DNA of 64,000 bases from assembly GCF_028554725.1 (NCBI RefSeq), contig NC_071669.1, forward strand, positions 58,508,501 through 58,572,500. The letters are read 5' to 3'. A program made the translations under genes and the position numbers. Source of the stretch: Zeugodacus cucurbitae. Lineage: Eukaryota > Arthropoda > Insecta > Diptera > Tephritidae. Positions 24,665 to 36,504 of this stretch are shown one piece after another; position 1 is the stretch's first letter, and the number at the start of each line of letters is the position of its first letter. The notes beneath the pieces are model-generated. The model saw nothing but the letters and a program-made list of their open reading frames with translations, had not been told where the DNA came from and did not search any database.

Positions 24665-26648
24665 TATTTAATTATAACAAAATTAAGATTTGTGATTTGG
24701 ACCATATAGATTCTTGTTCATCACAACTCCGAAATGACATATAACGGTTAACGGTTCCAGAGTTTCGGTCATATTATGGTAAGGTCAAATACGATAGATA
24801 TACGTATAGCTCCGAAGTCTTTAATTGCGATGAAATTCGAATAAAGCAAAGAAATTCACTCACACGAGTAGGTGTACATCAATCAAAACTTTTTTGCACC
24901 TCGCAAATTTTCGCAATATTTATTTCCGCTGCTGTTTAACACACGTAAAATCGCGAATAAAATCACAAACTTAAAATAACAACAAAAAAACACTTTCTCA
25001 ATGCAACTAAGCTCGCAGAGTTAATGTGAAAAAACAACAAGTGCGTGTACCTGACCTACTCCCAAGCAAAAAAATAAAAAAAACAACAACATACTGACGT
25101 TTGTGGCACAAATATAATATTATACACATATTCATGTATACATACATATATGACCACCTTCGCAACATGTTGCCGTAGGCGTTGGTTGCTACTGTTGCCA
25201 AATACACTCATAAGCCGCTGAGCCATGAGCATTGCGCTCACTTTACATACGCAATTGTTTTTGTAGTGACTTTTTTTGTTTTTTGTTGTTGTGTTTTTTG
25301 TTGTTGAATTTTTTTGCTGTTTTTTGTTGCTTGTGATTTATGAAAAACTAATTATATACATCTAACCTGAATAAGTGCTAAATGTTGTTGGTGTTGTTGG
25401 AAAAAATTAATTAAAAAAACTTCAAAAAAAATTTGAAAAATAAAAAAACTTAAAAAAATTCGACTATTACCAATTATTAAATCCCTTACAACAATTCTTT
25501 TGTGATTATGACTGCCTACTTGCGTGTATTTCGTTCGAATTCGAATTCGAAATTTTTATTGTTTTTTTTCGCCTACTGTACTCATAGCTTTGCTGCGCAG
25601 CGAATCGGTTTCATTGTTGCCGCCGCTGTCATTAATAATTGCAAAATTTTTTTCTTTGCAGATTTTTCTACTTGATTTCTATATTTTCGTTTCGCTGCAG
25701 ACAGTTATTATCTTACACTTGTTTACCGTTGCGATTTCATTAGGCGTATACACTCTTATAAACACACAAATGTATATTCATTCATGTGTTTCGCCTTCAA
25801 TGATTTCATTTCGTTTCCCATTCACACGACCTCCTCATTAAGGCCTGGCCCAGAGGCTTGCCAAAAATTTCGTGTAGCTTATTAATTGTTACAACCTAAT
25901 AATGCCTGGGTATTATTATATTTGCCGAAGTGTGATTACATAATGGTGCAAAAATAGATTTTAGTAAGCTGGGGTGTATGGGAGAAATTGTAATGAACAA
26001 TACCAATTTTGGTTAATGCGAAAAGCAAGCAATGAGTTGTGTAAATTGTGAGCCCTTTACAAAGTAGTACAACAAAAAAAGCAAAAAAAAAAATTGATTT
26101 CGCTTCATTTTTCATGCTACCGCTAAGCATAAGAGGTCAATGAGTTGTTTGTGAGAAATATTTGTGCGAAAATAAACACCAATTTGGAGTAATGATGCCG
26201 ATTTCTCATCCCATAAGGGTGCCAGAAAGCGGTTAATTATTTATTCGATATACATTTTTTTTTCTTAAATATGCCGTACAAACTTATCGATATATTTTTC
26301 GAATCATTCATTTGCCGGATAAGCTCAATATAACCACTGCGAACCGAACACGAAGCTTGATCAAATCCTGGGAAAAAATATGTAGACTACCATAGGCTTC
26401 GAAAGAGATTATTTGTGGTTATCAATCTGGCAATTTAGTGTCGGATGTTTCACTCGGTTCTCAAGAATCGTGGAAGATTCAGAAATTGTTACAAAGTTGA
26501 TCTAGATGTGGATCTGATTTCAATATTAATAAACTCATTACGATCAGAAGTTATGTGTTGGATTTTGATTCTTTAAATTTGGCTTCAGATCTGGGGATTT
26601 TTCAAATATGGTTAAGAGACCATTCCGTCATCGGCAATTTTATATTCT
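24665..26648. other. AT-rich sequence, no gene seen
   Basis: T- and A-rich runs with TTG triplets (25255-25345 and 25390-25460). The frame at 25524-25841 is hydrophobic and unsupported. Confidence 0.45.
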
Positions 26649-27133
26649 ATATTCTCTTCGACAAACAGTCAGCGCACTCGCGTCTTGGCTCCCACGTCAC
26701 TGTTGAGAGTCATAACTTTGAAGTTGTAGATAATTTCGTTTATCTGGGAACCAGCATTAACAACACCAACAATGTCAGCCTTGAAATCCAACGCAGAATC
26801 ACTCTTGCCAACAGGTGCTACTTTGGACTGAGTAGGCAATTGAAAAGTAAGGTCCTCTCTCGACGAACCAAAATCAAACTCTATAAGTCGCTCATTATTC
26901 CCGCTCTGAAAGTATTCGATGCAGTACCCGCTGGAGGAAGCCGCGGAAGAGGACGACCTCCACTCCGGTGGAAAGACCAAGTGCAAAGTGACCTGGCTTC
27001 ACTTGGTGTTTCCAGTTGGCGCCAAAAAGCAAAAAGGAGGAATGAGTGGCGCGCTCTGGTGAATTCGGCTATAATCGCTTAAAGCGGTTCCTACGCCAAA
27101 TATATATATATATATATATATATTCTCTTCGAC
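26649..27133 (+). mobile_element. 5'-truncated RTE-type LINE with target duplication
   Basis: The body starts at about 26663 and ends with 'cgccaa' followed by a (TA)n tail (about 27098-27122). It is flanked by the direct repeat TATTCTCTTCGAC at 26650-26662 and 27121-27133, the target-site duplication of a retrotransposition event. The microsatellite-like 3' tail instead of poly(A) fits RTE-type elements. The encoded protein matches the 3' part of the copy at 44.3-45.8 kb. Confidence 0.85.
26663..27082 (+). pseudogene. RTE ORF2 C-terminal fragment, 81-codon in-frame deletion
   Basis: The frame encodes the region after reverse transcriptase: HSRLGSHVTVESHNFEVVDN, FVYLGTSINNTNN, SRRTKIKLYKSLIIP, then directly ALKVFDAVPAGGSRGRGRPP and RWKDQVQSDLASLG, ending at a stop. 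Compared with 45341-45583 of the other copy, 243 bp (81 codons) are missing between two CTG triplets, so the frame was kept. No catalytic motif remains. Confidence 0.85.
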
Positions 27134-28221
27134 TTCTCGCGTTAAGCTCATTTAACTATGACTAGATCATCCTTTTTAATATTAGGAACAGTATGGACAG
27201 AAAACTGAAACTTTTATTAAGTCTATCCAATTTTCATAAGATTAGATTGAAGGTTTTTGAAGAGATATGTGCAGCGACGAATACCTGTGTCTATTATCTG
27301 CCTTATAATCTTTGGACTGAATGGGATTGGGACTTGTTTTTATGAAATAATACGGTCTGTTACGACCGGATCGGCCACCAAAATGGGTCAGACAGATCTT
27401 CCAATTATGGAATGAGGAAAGTCCCAGCGATAATGGGAAGAATACGTCTTAAATATTATGATGAAAAGCGAGCAATATATATAGTCACACAAAAATAACA
27501 GTCAATACCGAGCTTTAAATATTTATATTCTTATTCAAACACTTGCCGAATTTATTACTCAAAAACGAAATATTGCGGATACATATATATATATATATAT
27601 ACAAATCTATATAGTAGGTACATAAACCTAATTTGCAAATACGAGTACAATCAGTTATTTACACGTTGTGCACAATAAGAACAACCTTATCGGCAAGTCA
27701 AACAATGCACCGAAAAGCCGTCAACCGCTCACATAAATCACCAGAGAACAGAGACGGGCATGCATATTCATACATACCTTCATACATACATATATTTACA
27801 CTTGCATTTGTAATTGCCACGCTCCACGAAACAATGACAATGGATGCTCTTATTGCTTTTATTGTTTTTGCAATTTTATTTTATTTAATTTTTGCACTCT
27901 CATTTTCGATATGACTCATTGCCAGCGCAATGGATGCACGAGTGCCAAGTGCTCTGTTTTGGCGTTTCGCGCTCAACTCTATTGTTTTGCTAATTATCAA
28001 GAACTGACGTTGTTGGCATTATTGCTGTATTTATTGCAGTATTTCGTTTCGCACTCGAGTTGGAATTGGAAAATATGTTTTTGCTTAAATTAAAAATATT
28101 TACATATACAATACATTAAGGGTTCAAGTAATTTAGATCTCAGCTTTGACATTTAAAATATTAAAACTATTCTCACCTTAAAGAAATTGAAATAATTTTC
28201 AAAATTCAGCGGCAAATCATA
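27134..28221. other. AT-rich sequence, no gene seen
   Basis: A (TA)n run lies at about 27584-27600. Frames at 27633-28093 carry no motif. Confidence 0.45.
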
Positions 28222-28509
28222 TTAGGTCTACAACTTTGCTTCCGCCATTTTTTTTTTGTATAAAAACGGTTACAAATGTCGATGAGCCTCAGCCGCACTT
28301 TTCTTGGAATTAAAAAAGAAAAGCAAAGTTTTCCGCAAATGTCGAGAATTCGGCTCAAAAAGTGACCTTTTCAGTTGAGAATAAGTTTGCGATGCAAACA
28401 GATCTCTACAAATATTTTGTTGGGTTAATGTTGATACAAATGTCCAAGATCGATATAAAAAAAATCTATTTAATCGACCAGTGATTGACCCTAGAGACAT
28501 CTATTGGAA
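28222..28509 (-). mobile_element. Truncated copy of the 355-bp mariner MITE
   Basis: The left TIR TTAGGTCTACAACTTTGCTT is intact at 28222 and preceded by TA (28220-28221). The interior matches 21690-21920 closely, with internal deletion of the stretch after the left TIR. The right TIR is missing; similarity stops at 'acatctattgga'. Confidence 0.8.
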
Positions 28510-28904
28510 TTTATAAAGTAAATATCTATTTAAGGCCTTGAAGGACTCTTGGAACATTTTCTGGTGCTGCCAACATGCTATTCCATGTCTAGAACTAGAT
28601 TCCCGAGTAACATTCAAATATTTTACACACTCTCCGATGATTTTACAATTTCCTGTTGGATTTTAGAGTTTTAGAGATTCCAAAACTTAGGCTTGATTCA
28701 TACTTAAATATTTTTAAATTTTAATATTTATTCATTTGAAAATAAAAATCATAATTACGAAGATATTATTAAGACTTTATTCTCTTTTATTTGCAGGTAA
28801 GTGTTCTATACACCCCAAATCTCAAACGTCTTCTGCTGTACTAAATTTCACAAAATTACACGGAATTATTTCTAAATCATATCAGACTCCCATAGCATAG
28901 CATA

Positions 28905-29690
28905 GCTCAAGTGGTAATAAATTTTATTTATTTTTATTTATAAGTGGCAACATTATTTCAAAAAAGTTGAAAGTGGAGAATAACCAAGAAGGTATCTATT
29001 ATATTTGAAAATATGTTGTGATATTTTCACTTTTCATTTTGTGTAGATGGCAACTCTGTACCAAAATATACTTCAATTTAAGAGCTTTCGAATTCGAAAT
29101 ATCGAAATTGTTGTTGGAAGGCATTACACGAAAATATTCGTAAATCAAAGGCTCTCGAAAGCAGAGCTCAAGTAGTAATACATTTTATTTATATTTATTG
29201 ATATGTGGCAACTCTATTCCAAAATAATGTCAAAGTAGAGAAAATCCAATATGTTTCAATTTAAGACCTTTCAAATTCGAAATATCGAAATTCTTGTTGG
29301 AAGGCATTCCATTTTACTAGAATTTACAATATTATCTGTTTAATTTGCTGATATGTGGCAACTCTGTTCCAAAATATGATAATTTTGCAATCAGTGGCAA
29401 CTCTGTTCCAAAAAAATTTCAAAGTAAACAATATCAAAATTCTTGTGGGAAGGCATTTATTTGGAAATATTTTGTGTTTTTTCACTTTTAATTTTTTGTG
29501 TAGGTGGCAACTCTGTTCCGAAATATGTTTAAATTTAAGACCATTCGAATACGAAATATCGAAATTGTTGGTGGAATGCATTCCATTTTAACAGAATTTG
29601 TAATATAATCAGTTTAATTTGTTGATAGGTGGCAACTCTGTTCCGAAATATGATAATTTTTAACACTTTGGCAACTCTATTTTAAAATAT
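28905..29690. repeat. GTGGCAAC cluster 1
   Basis: The block RTGGCAACTCTGTTCC or a close variant occurs at 28944, 29047, 29215, 29355, 29394, 29504, 29629 and about 29669. Between blocks, 'cgaaatatcgaaattgttgt' and 'tggaaggcattcc' segments also recur. It behaves like a decayed tandem array of irregular unit length (39-168 bp). Non-coding. Confidence 0.75.
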
Positions 29691-29699
29691 ATTTATTAC

Positions 29700-30830
29700 T
29701 TTTCTTCTAAATACAGATATTTCCTTAAAAATTCATATTCAGTTGGCTTATTCTTGTTGACACTTGAACTGTTAACTTAGCCTGAAAGGCAGTGATCACA
29801 TGCCATATCCGTAAACAAATATATCTCTCTAACATACGGTATTCCTTCACACTTGAAAGCAATTGACAGAGTGGCTGCTAGTTGGTTGAGCAGTTTGAAT
29901 ATTTTATTTTGAAATTACTAATTTAATGCTACCGCTTTTCAAGTCTCATGATTTGACAGTTTTCCTGCCTTTGACTGCGTCATTTGTCACTGCCATACAT
30001 ACATACACATACACACAATCCTTGCATCACATTTATTTGCTATTGTCACATTGTTGGCATTGATTAATTCCGCAATGTTGCAATTGTTGTTGGAATTTCA
30101 CAAAAAAAAATTATTGTTGCACACTTGCTGCGCTCAAAAGGCAGTCTTTGCAATAATATCAAAGCATATTTCCCTAACAAGCAAACACACACATACACTC
30201 TCACACACAATCTCAATCGAATCACTTCAACGGTGCATTTACCACCTTCACGCCACGAACTCCTCAAGTTCGCAGCTTAAATCTTTCGTTTTCATCAGCA
30301 TAATCGCTGCGATCATCGCTCCTGCTGCGACGACGGCGGCGGCTGCGATAATTTTCCGTCAAGGAAGTGAAAATTTGCATAGAAAAATGGAAATTAACAA
30401 GATCTGCGCATGCGCATGCGCTTTGCAGCGCATTTGTGTATTCTCCACCAATTTTTGGCATTTTGACATTTCTGGTATAACGACGCGTACGAGCAATCAA
30501 AATGGCAAGCGCAGACAGTGCAGCGTCGATCAAATGCAGGTAGCAGTTAGTGTTTGTGTTGTTGTTATTGTTGTTGCTGTTGCTAGTTGTAGGAAAATGT
30601 TTAACATTATGACAATTTTAATGTGATGTAATTTCCATGATGGCTGTCAGTCAAACTTGTTAGGCATTGCGCTTTTATGACATTTCGGCAGTCGCAATGA
30701 AATAAACCAACAACAACAACGACAATAGGAGACAGTTATTTTCATGAAAGGGAAATAAAATGTAATTGCTCGGTAAAAGTTATGCGATAACAGCAATTGA
30801 ATATTTATTTTTGGGATTTTCTAAATTTTT
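29700..30830. other. Non-coding sequence, CAA/TTG rich in parts
   Basis: The frame at 30051-30626 is low in complexity with overlapping frames on the other strand. It has no domain and is not accepted as a gene. Confidence 0.4.
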
Positions 30831-31214
30831 TAAAATTAAAATTAAAATTAAAATTAAAATTAAAATTAAAATTAAAATTAAAATTAAAATTAAAATTGAA
30901 ATTAAAATTAAAATTAAAATTAAAATTAAAATTAAAATTAAAATTAAAATTAAAATTAAAATTAAAATTAAAATTAAAATTAAAATTAAAATTAAAATTA
31001 AAATTAAAATTAAAATTAAAATTAAAATTAAAATTAAAATTAAAATTAAAATTAAAATTAAAATTAAAATTAAAAATTAAAATTGAAATTAAAAGTAAAA
31101 TTAAAATTAAAATTAAAATTAAAATTAAAATTAAAATTAAAATTAAAATTAAAATTAAAATTAAAATTAAAATTAAAATTAAAATTAAAATTAAAATTAA
31201 AATTAAAAGTAAAA
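30831..31214. repeat. (AAAATT)n hexanucleotide array
   Basis: About 384 bp of AAAATT units with few variants (GAAATT at about 30896, an extra A at about 31073, AAAGT at about 31095 and 31206). The interruption at about 31073-31096 divides two nearly pure blocks. Lys/Ile and Lys/Leu frames here are by-products. Confidence 0.95.
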
Positions 31215-32037
31215 TATTCACGAAATTATTTTAATTATTTATTTTTTTAAATTAATTTTATATTATTTTACTAAACTATTTTCTCTACTTCAATGAATTC
31301 ATAACACATAAATAAGCGGCATTTTCTTTTCAATACAAATTAAATATGAATTCCACCAAAACCAAAAAAGAAAAAAATCCATACTTGTCCCAATCAATAC
31401 AGTTAATAACGACAACGCCGCAACAATGCAACGGTTCACAAGCTGAGCACTAGGTTAGAGTGTCAATATTTGCGAATGCCATTGTTTTTGTTGTTATTGT
31501 TATTGTATTTTTTTGTTTTTATTTATTTTTTTTTTGTTTGCATTTTCTCTGGCAGTCGAACAAGTTTAGCCTTGCTGCTGCCACTAAAGCCACTTAAGTA
31601 TTTATTTATTTCCCACCATTGACACCAGCGACGCGCCCTCACGTACATTCGGGGCACTACTCAAGTAATGCTTCGGTATTTCTTCCCGATTGAATTTAAT
31701 TCGCGTTTGGGTCAATTGCATTTCATACTTAAGTGGGTAAGTGGTGGCATTTAGGAAATCAATAATTTCGCAAGTGCAAGGAGTGTAGCGGAAGTTGTTT
31801 GGTGGATTGTGGGCGCTACTGTAAGACGCTCTGAATTGATGGGAAAATGTTTGTAATTGACATTTTTTACCAATCTAAGGAAATATATTTATAGTTTGAA
31901 TTAAAAATATTGACATGAAAATCAGGTTTAAAGGTATGGAAATATTTCACTAAAATTCTGATCTCGATGATGAGGCCCCTTATGGTGTGATATGACCTTA
32001 TTGTATGTGATGTTGCCTATTGTTACTGCTGTTTATA
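31215..32037. other. AT-rich sequence, no gene seen
   Basis: Poly-T and TTG runs at about 31480-31540; nothing else recognisable. Confidence 0.45.
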
Positions 32038-33165
32038 TTAGGTTGTCAAATATCTTTCCGCATATTTGACTTGTGAATTTCGCGGCTATGTATAAAACGC
32101 TACAGAGCTCGTATCTGGCAATACTGTACATCTTTGAAAGATCTTGACAAAACCTCCAAAAGCACGCTGTGCATGATTAGTTTGGATATTGCGTTCAACA
32201 GTTATAGACGTGTAAACATGGAGTTCACTAATGCCGAAAATCGCGCTATTTTAGAGTTTTCCTTCGCTAAAGGCTAATCCGCTAGTGAAACATTCCGTGA
32301 GATTAATGGTGTTTTGGGGGATGGTACTCTATTACTTCGAACTGCGGAGGAATGGTTTCGATGATTCAGAGCGGGTGAAAACGACACCACGGATAAGTCA
32401 GCCAGCGGAAGACCTGTGACGACGAATACCGATCAAATCATGGAAAACATCAAGTTAGATCGGCATGTGGCATCTCGTGACATCGCCCAGGAGATGGGAG
32501 TTAGTCACCAAATTATTTTTAACCATCTGCAGAAGCCTGGGTACACAATAAAGCTTGATGTTTAGGTACCGCATGATTTGACGCAAAAAAAAAACTTCTG
32601 GACCGAATCAACGTCTGCGATATGCTGCTGAAACGGAACGAACTCGACCCATTTTTGAAGCAAACAGTGACTGACAACGAAAAATGGATCACATACGACA
32701 ATATCAAGCGAAATCGGTCGTGATCGTGAGGTCGGCGAACCGTCCCAAACAGTGGCTAAGGCGGGATTGACGGCCAAGAAGGTTTTGCTGTGTGTTTGGT
32801 GGGATTAGAAGGGAATCATCCACTAGCTGCTCCCATATGGCCACACGCTTAATTCGACCATCTACTGCGAACAACTGGACCGCTGGAAGCAGGCGATCGA
32901 CCTGAAGCGTTCAGAATTGGCCAACAGGAAGGGTGTAGTGTTCCACCAGGACAACGCCAGACCACACACTTCGTTGATGACTCGTCAGAAGCTACGGGAG
33001 CTCGGATGGGAGGTTTTATCGCATCCACTATATAGCCCGGACATAGCGCCATTCCTGTTCCTGTCCATGGCGAACGCCCTTGGTGGTGTAAAGTTGAACT
33101 CAAAAGAGGCTTGTGAAAAGTGGCTATCTGAGTTCTTCGCAAATATGGAGAGGGAATGAATAGAA
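32038..33165 (+). mobile_element. Mariner element, D34D family, copy 3 (defective)
   Basis: The left terminus TTAGGTTGTCAAATATCTTT starts at 32038 and is preceded by TA (32036-32037). The transposase is on the plus strand. The right terminus was not found; family similarity fades at about 33160, so the 3' end is probably truncated. Confidence 0.83.
32218..33159 (+). pseudogene. Mariner transposase pseudogene, third catalytic Asp deleted
   Basis: Start at 32218 (MEFTNAENRAILEF). Several in-frame stops occur (about 32275, 32359 and 32563) plus frameshifts near 32587 and 32722. The motif region for the first Asp reads 'VTDNEKWITYD', with GD changed to DN. The second Asp is present (FHQDNARPHTS at about 32938). 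The segment that should hold the third, APSDYHLF, reads APFLFLSM after loss of four codons, so the D34D triad is incomplete. The longest remaining frame is 32917-33159. Confidence 0.87.
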
Positions 33166-34720
33166 ATATGCGTATTTTCCACTTCTCCTTCTAAGTACTT
33201 AGTAGTTCAAAACTTGGTACCAAGGGTGCAGTAATGATTATAGGAATACAAATAAAGGGCCTCTTTAAACCTTGTTCTTTGGATGGGCTCAAAATATGTG
33301 TTTTTGTCTAAGCTTTTCGTTAGTTGGTTAAAATTATGGTTAAAAAGTCTTTCTCTTGCTTCTAAAGATCCCTTGGAGCACTCAATTCTCGAAGAAATCT
33401 TATTATTCACTCAGCCTTTGCGAGAAAAGACTCCATTCAAAGGATTATGAAAAACTAATATTTAAGAAAAAAATTTAAATGTGATTACTTCCGCGCCTCT
33501 TATTCTAAAAATAGATTCTCAAAATTCTAAATAAACCTATTAAGCTCATAAATACAAACCACAACAACCACGCCGGCATACCATTAGTCTTGCCATGAAG
33601 TCTTTGGCGCGCATTTAAAGGCGCCGTCTTCTTGGTATTTACTCTGTGCCACACAATGAATGAGTTAAATTAAGTTAAAGAGTCAAAATGCCACCTGCCA
33701 CACCTTAAATTGTTGCACTTGCCACAAATGTGCTGCACTTGTTGCACGATGCAATGACAACGGCAACAACAACAAACAATAATAATATATATTTAATAGA
33801 GCTCCTCTATTTGTTTGCCAGCGCTCGACTTTTGCGCCAACGTGTGGCGCCGCACATTGCATGCCTCCCTGCCATTTGCAACATTGCGCTCCTTGCGCCG
33901 TTTGTACCTTTGTTGTTGTTATAATGGATTGTTGTTGTTGTTGTAATGCTTGCCGCTTGGCTTTTTATTTCGTTAGTTATGATTGTTGTCTCTGCTGCAA
34001 TTACTAATTAGTTTATATTATTATGATTATTGCGTTCAGTGCGGCCGCTGCCGCTGCCACAGCCGCTTAGCCGGCCAACTTCACTTGATTCAACCGACAC
34101 GACCGGCGTTTGAACGTTTGGGCGCTTGCATGAGGCAGTTGTGTGTGTTGTTGTTGCTCGCTCGCTCACGTTGTTCGATGAGATTGCGATAATTTATTGG
34201 CGAGGAGTGGTAAATGTGCCTCGACGGACCATGCAGCGCCTTGGCGTGGCACACAAACATATGCTGGCGATATGATCAACACACACACACACACACGAGA
34301 GTCAGCTTCGTTGTTTGCACTTGTTTCGTTGTAGTTGGTATCTTGGTGTTGCCTCTTGGGGCCAAAGGCACAACTTCTCAGCGCCGCTGCCGGCATTTGC
34401 TGTGTTGAATCCGTGTGAGTGGGAAAATGAAAATGTAATTTTTGTCAAAAGCGCACAAATCGCCAACTATTTTATGGGAATGACTACGCGACATGGCATA
34501 ATATTCTAATTGAGTTGTTAATTAAAATGTGCGGAAACAAAGCGAATTTCTTCTGTGCGGCAAAGCAATTGCTTGCAGCGTATGAGGAGAAACAAATTAA
34601 GTTGCTGGCTGACTTTTGTGGCAAGTGGCATGAATAGGAGATTATGCGCTTTTACGGTGCATGTGCAGTTACAGTGAGGACTAGAAATGTTCAGGAAGAA
34701 AATATTTGGTAATAAAGGAG
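33166..34720. other. Non-coding sequence
   Basis: TTG/CAA triplet runs (33760-33780, 33910-33945 and 34150), a GC-rich patch at about 34040-34160 and an (AC)n run at about 34279-34296. No supported gene. Confidence 0.4.
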
Positions 34721-35600
34721 TTAGACACAGGGTTATATATCAAAATGAGCAGAAAGGCGAGAGGAGTTAAATTCCGTAGGTCAGTCTGTCTGTCCGTCTT
34801 TCCGTCCGCGAGTAAAAACTAAGATACCTTGACGAAACTTGGTACACATGTTCCTTGGGACCGTGAGAGGGTTGCTATTGAAAATGGGAGAAATCGGAAC
34901 CGAAATACATTAAGTGCCATAACTAAGCCATAAATTAAAAAAAAAAAAACTTGGTACTAAGAATCGTACTAGAAAAAAGCATATTTGGATGTAATTATTT
35001 TGGGGAAGTGGTCATGGCCCTGCCCCCAAATAGGTTTTCTGTATATATTTCGCAAACCAATAAAGCTGTATAATTCAAACTTTCTGCAGTCGGTTCTCTT
35101 CTCCACACACCATGAAAATAGTTGAAATCAGATAATAACCACGTTTACCTCCCATACAAAGGTTAGGTTGAGAATTACTAAAAGTGCGTTAACTCACTAA
35201 CGAAAAACATCAGAAACACTAATTTTCACCGAAAATATCGATAAGTCTCTCAGATATCTCAATTTAATTCAGAGGGAATCTTTTTTAGTGTGTCTCTGTA
35301 CCAAAAATGGTTAAAATCGGGTCATAACTTTCCCTAGCTCCCATATACCTTATATTCAGATTATAAAACTTACGATGGGCTTTATGCCTTATATATCGGT
35401 TATAATGTGAGATATCTTAGCAAAATTAACTGAGCTTATAGTCTAGGATATAGTATACCTTTGTGGTGAAAATGAGTGAAATCGGTTCAGGAATTACCGC
35501 AGCCCTCATATACTGTATATGATGATTTTCGTTATTCTATTGGACTTTAAGCCGAATATATCGGTCTAATTGTGTGTTATCTTTATAAAATTACTACCTT
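34721..35600 (+). repeat. Hairpin-repeat family, copy E
   Basis: Shares the 'gtctgtctgtccgtc' block (about 34786), 'aagataccttgacgaaactt' (about 34822), 'tggtacacatgttccttggg' and 'acctcccatacaaaggttag' with copies B and D. The terminal hairpin is not preserved. Confidence 0.72.
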
Positions 35601-36500
35601 TCAAAACCTTTGAAAACTATTACCACACACTGTATTACTCCTTTTCTATAGGCTTGTGTGTTGTTGTTGCGGCTAATAAAATTAAATTAAAAGTACGCAA
35701 TATTTTTGTTTTTTCTTTTTGCCACTGATGGTTTGCCACTGCAATTTAATGTCACCACAGCAATAAAGTGCAAATTAAGTGTGCAGTGGCGAGTATTTAA
35801 GTGCCAATGTTGCAATCACGGAAGAAATGCCGCAGCGTCTGTCACCGTGACGAGCGCAAGTCACTTTAATAACTTGCAACTATCGCAGAAATATGTGAAT
35901 GAATAAAGATGTGACTTTGAATGGTTGACTGAAAATTTTACTGACCGCCCGGCGCGCAATTTTCTTTGTGCAACAGGCGATGTCTGCATTCTTATTACAC
36001 TTTCTAGTCGGCCGTGCTATTTTCTTCGCTTACTTGCAACATAAACGAGCAACTGCCACATAGTTATGGTATACTACATTCATATATTCAAATGGTGATT
36101 GCAATGCTGCAAATGAGCGTCGCAGCGCAGCCAAAGCAATTGTTTGCACTCAAGTGTGGCAGCAAGCAAGCTATTTATGGCGCATATATTTTGCAGCGTT
36201 GTATTTAGAAATATGTACACTGCATGGAAAAAGTATGTGTTTACGTGAAAAATAATTAAAAACTATTTTCAAAAAAAAAACAAAAATTATTTAAAATTTA
36301 GAATTTGAAACAAAAATTTAACTATAAAAATATATATTATTTTAAAAATATTTGGTTTTGAAAAAATTTTAATTTTTTTTATAAATTTTTTTGTAAATTT
36401 CAAATAATATTGCAACATCATCTTATAAAATAAAATCTATATACTATCATATTAAATTATACTAAGTATTTGAGCAATGTACAATTTCCAATAATTATTT
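35601..36500. other. AT-rich sequence, no gene seen
   Basis: The frames at 35706-35906 and 36014-36208 have no motif. The region grades into the AT-rich repeat cluster on its right. Confidence 0.4.
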
Positions 36501-36504
36501 AGTT

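Noticed and set aside
30051..30626. 191-codon frame
   Set aside because: Low-complexity Ala/Val/Ile stretches, antisense open frames over the same DNA, and no recognisable domain.
30766..31234. Lys-Ile, Lys-Leu and Asn-Phe repeat frames
   Set aside because: Products of the (AAAATT)n array.
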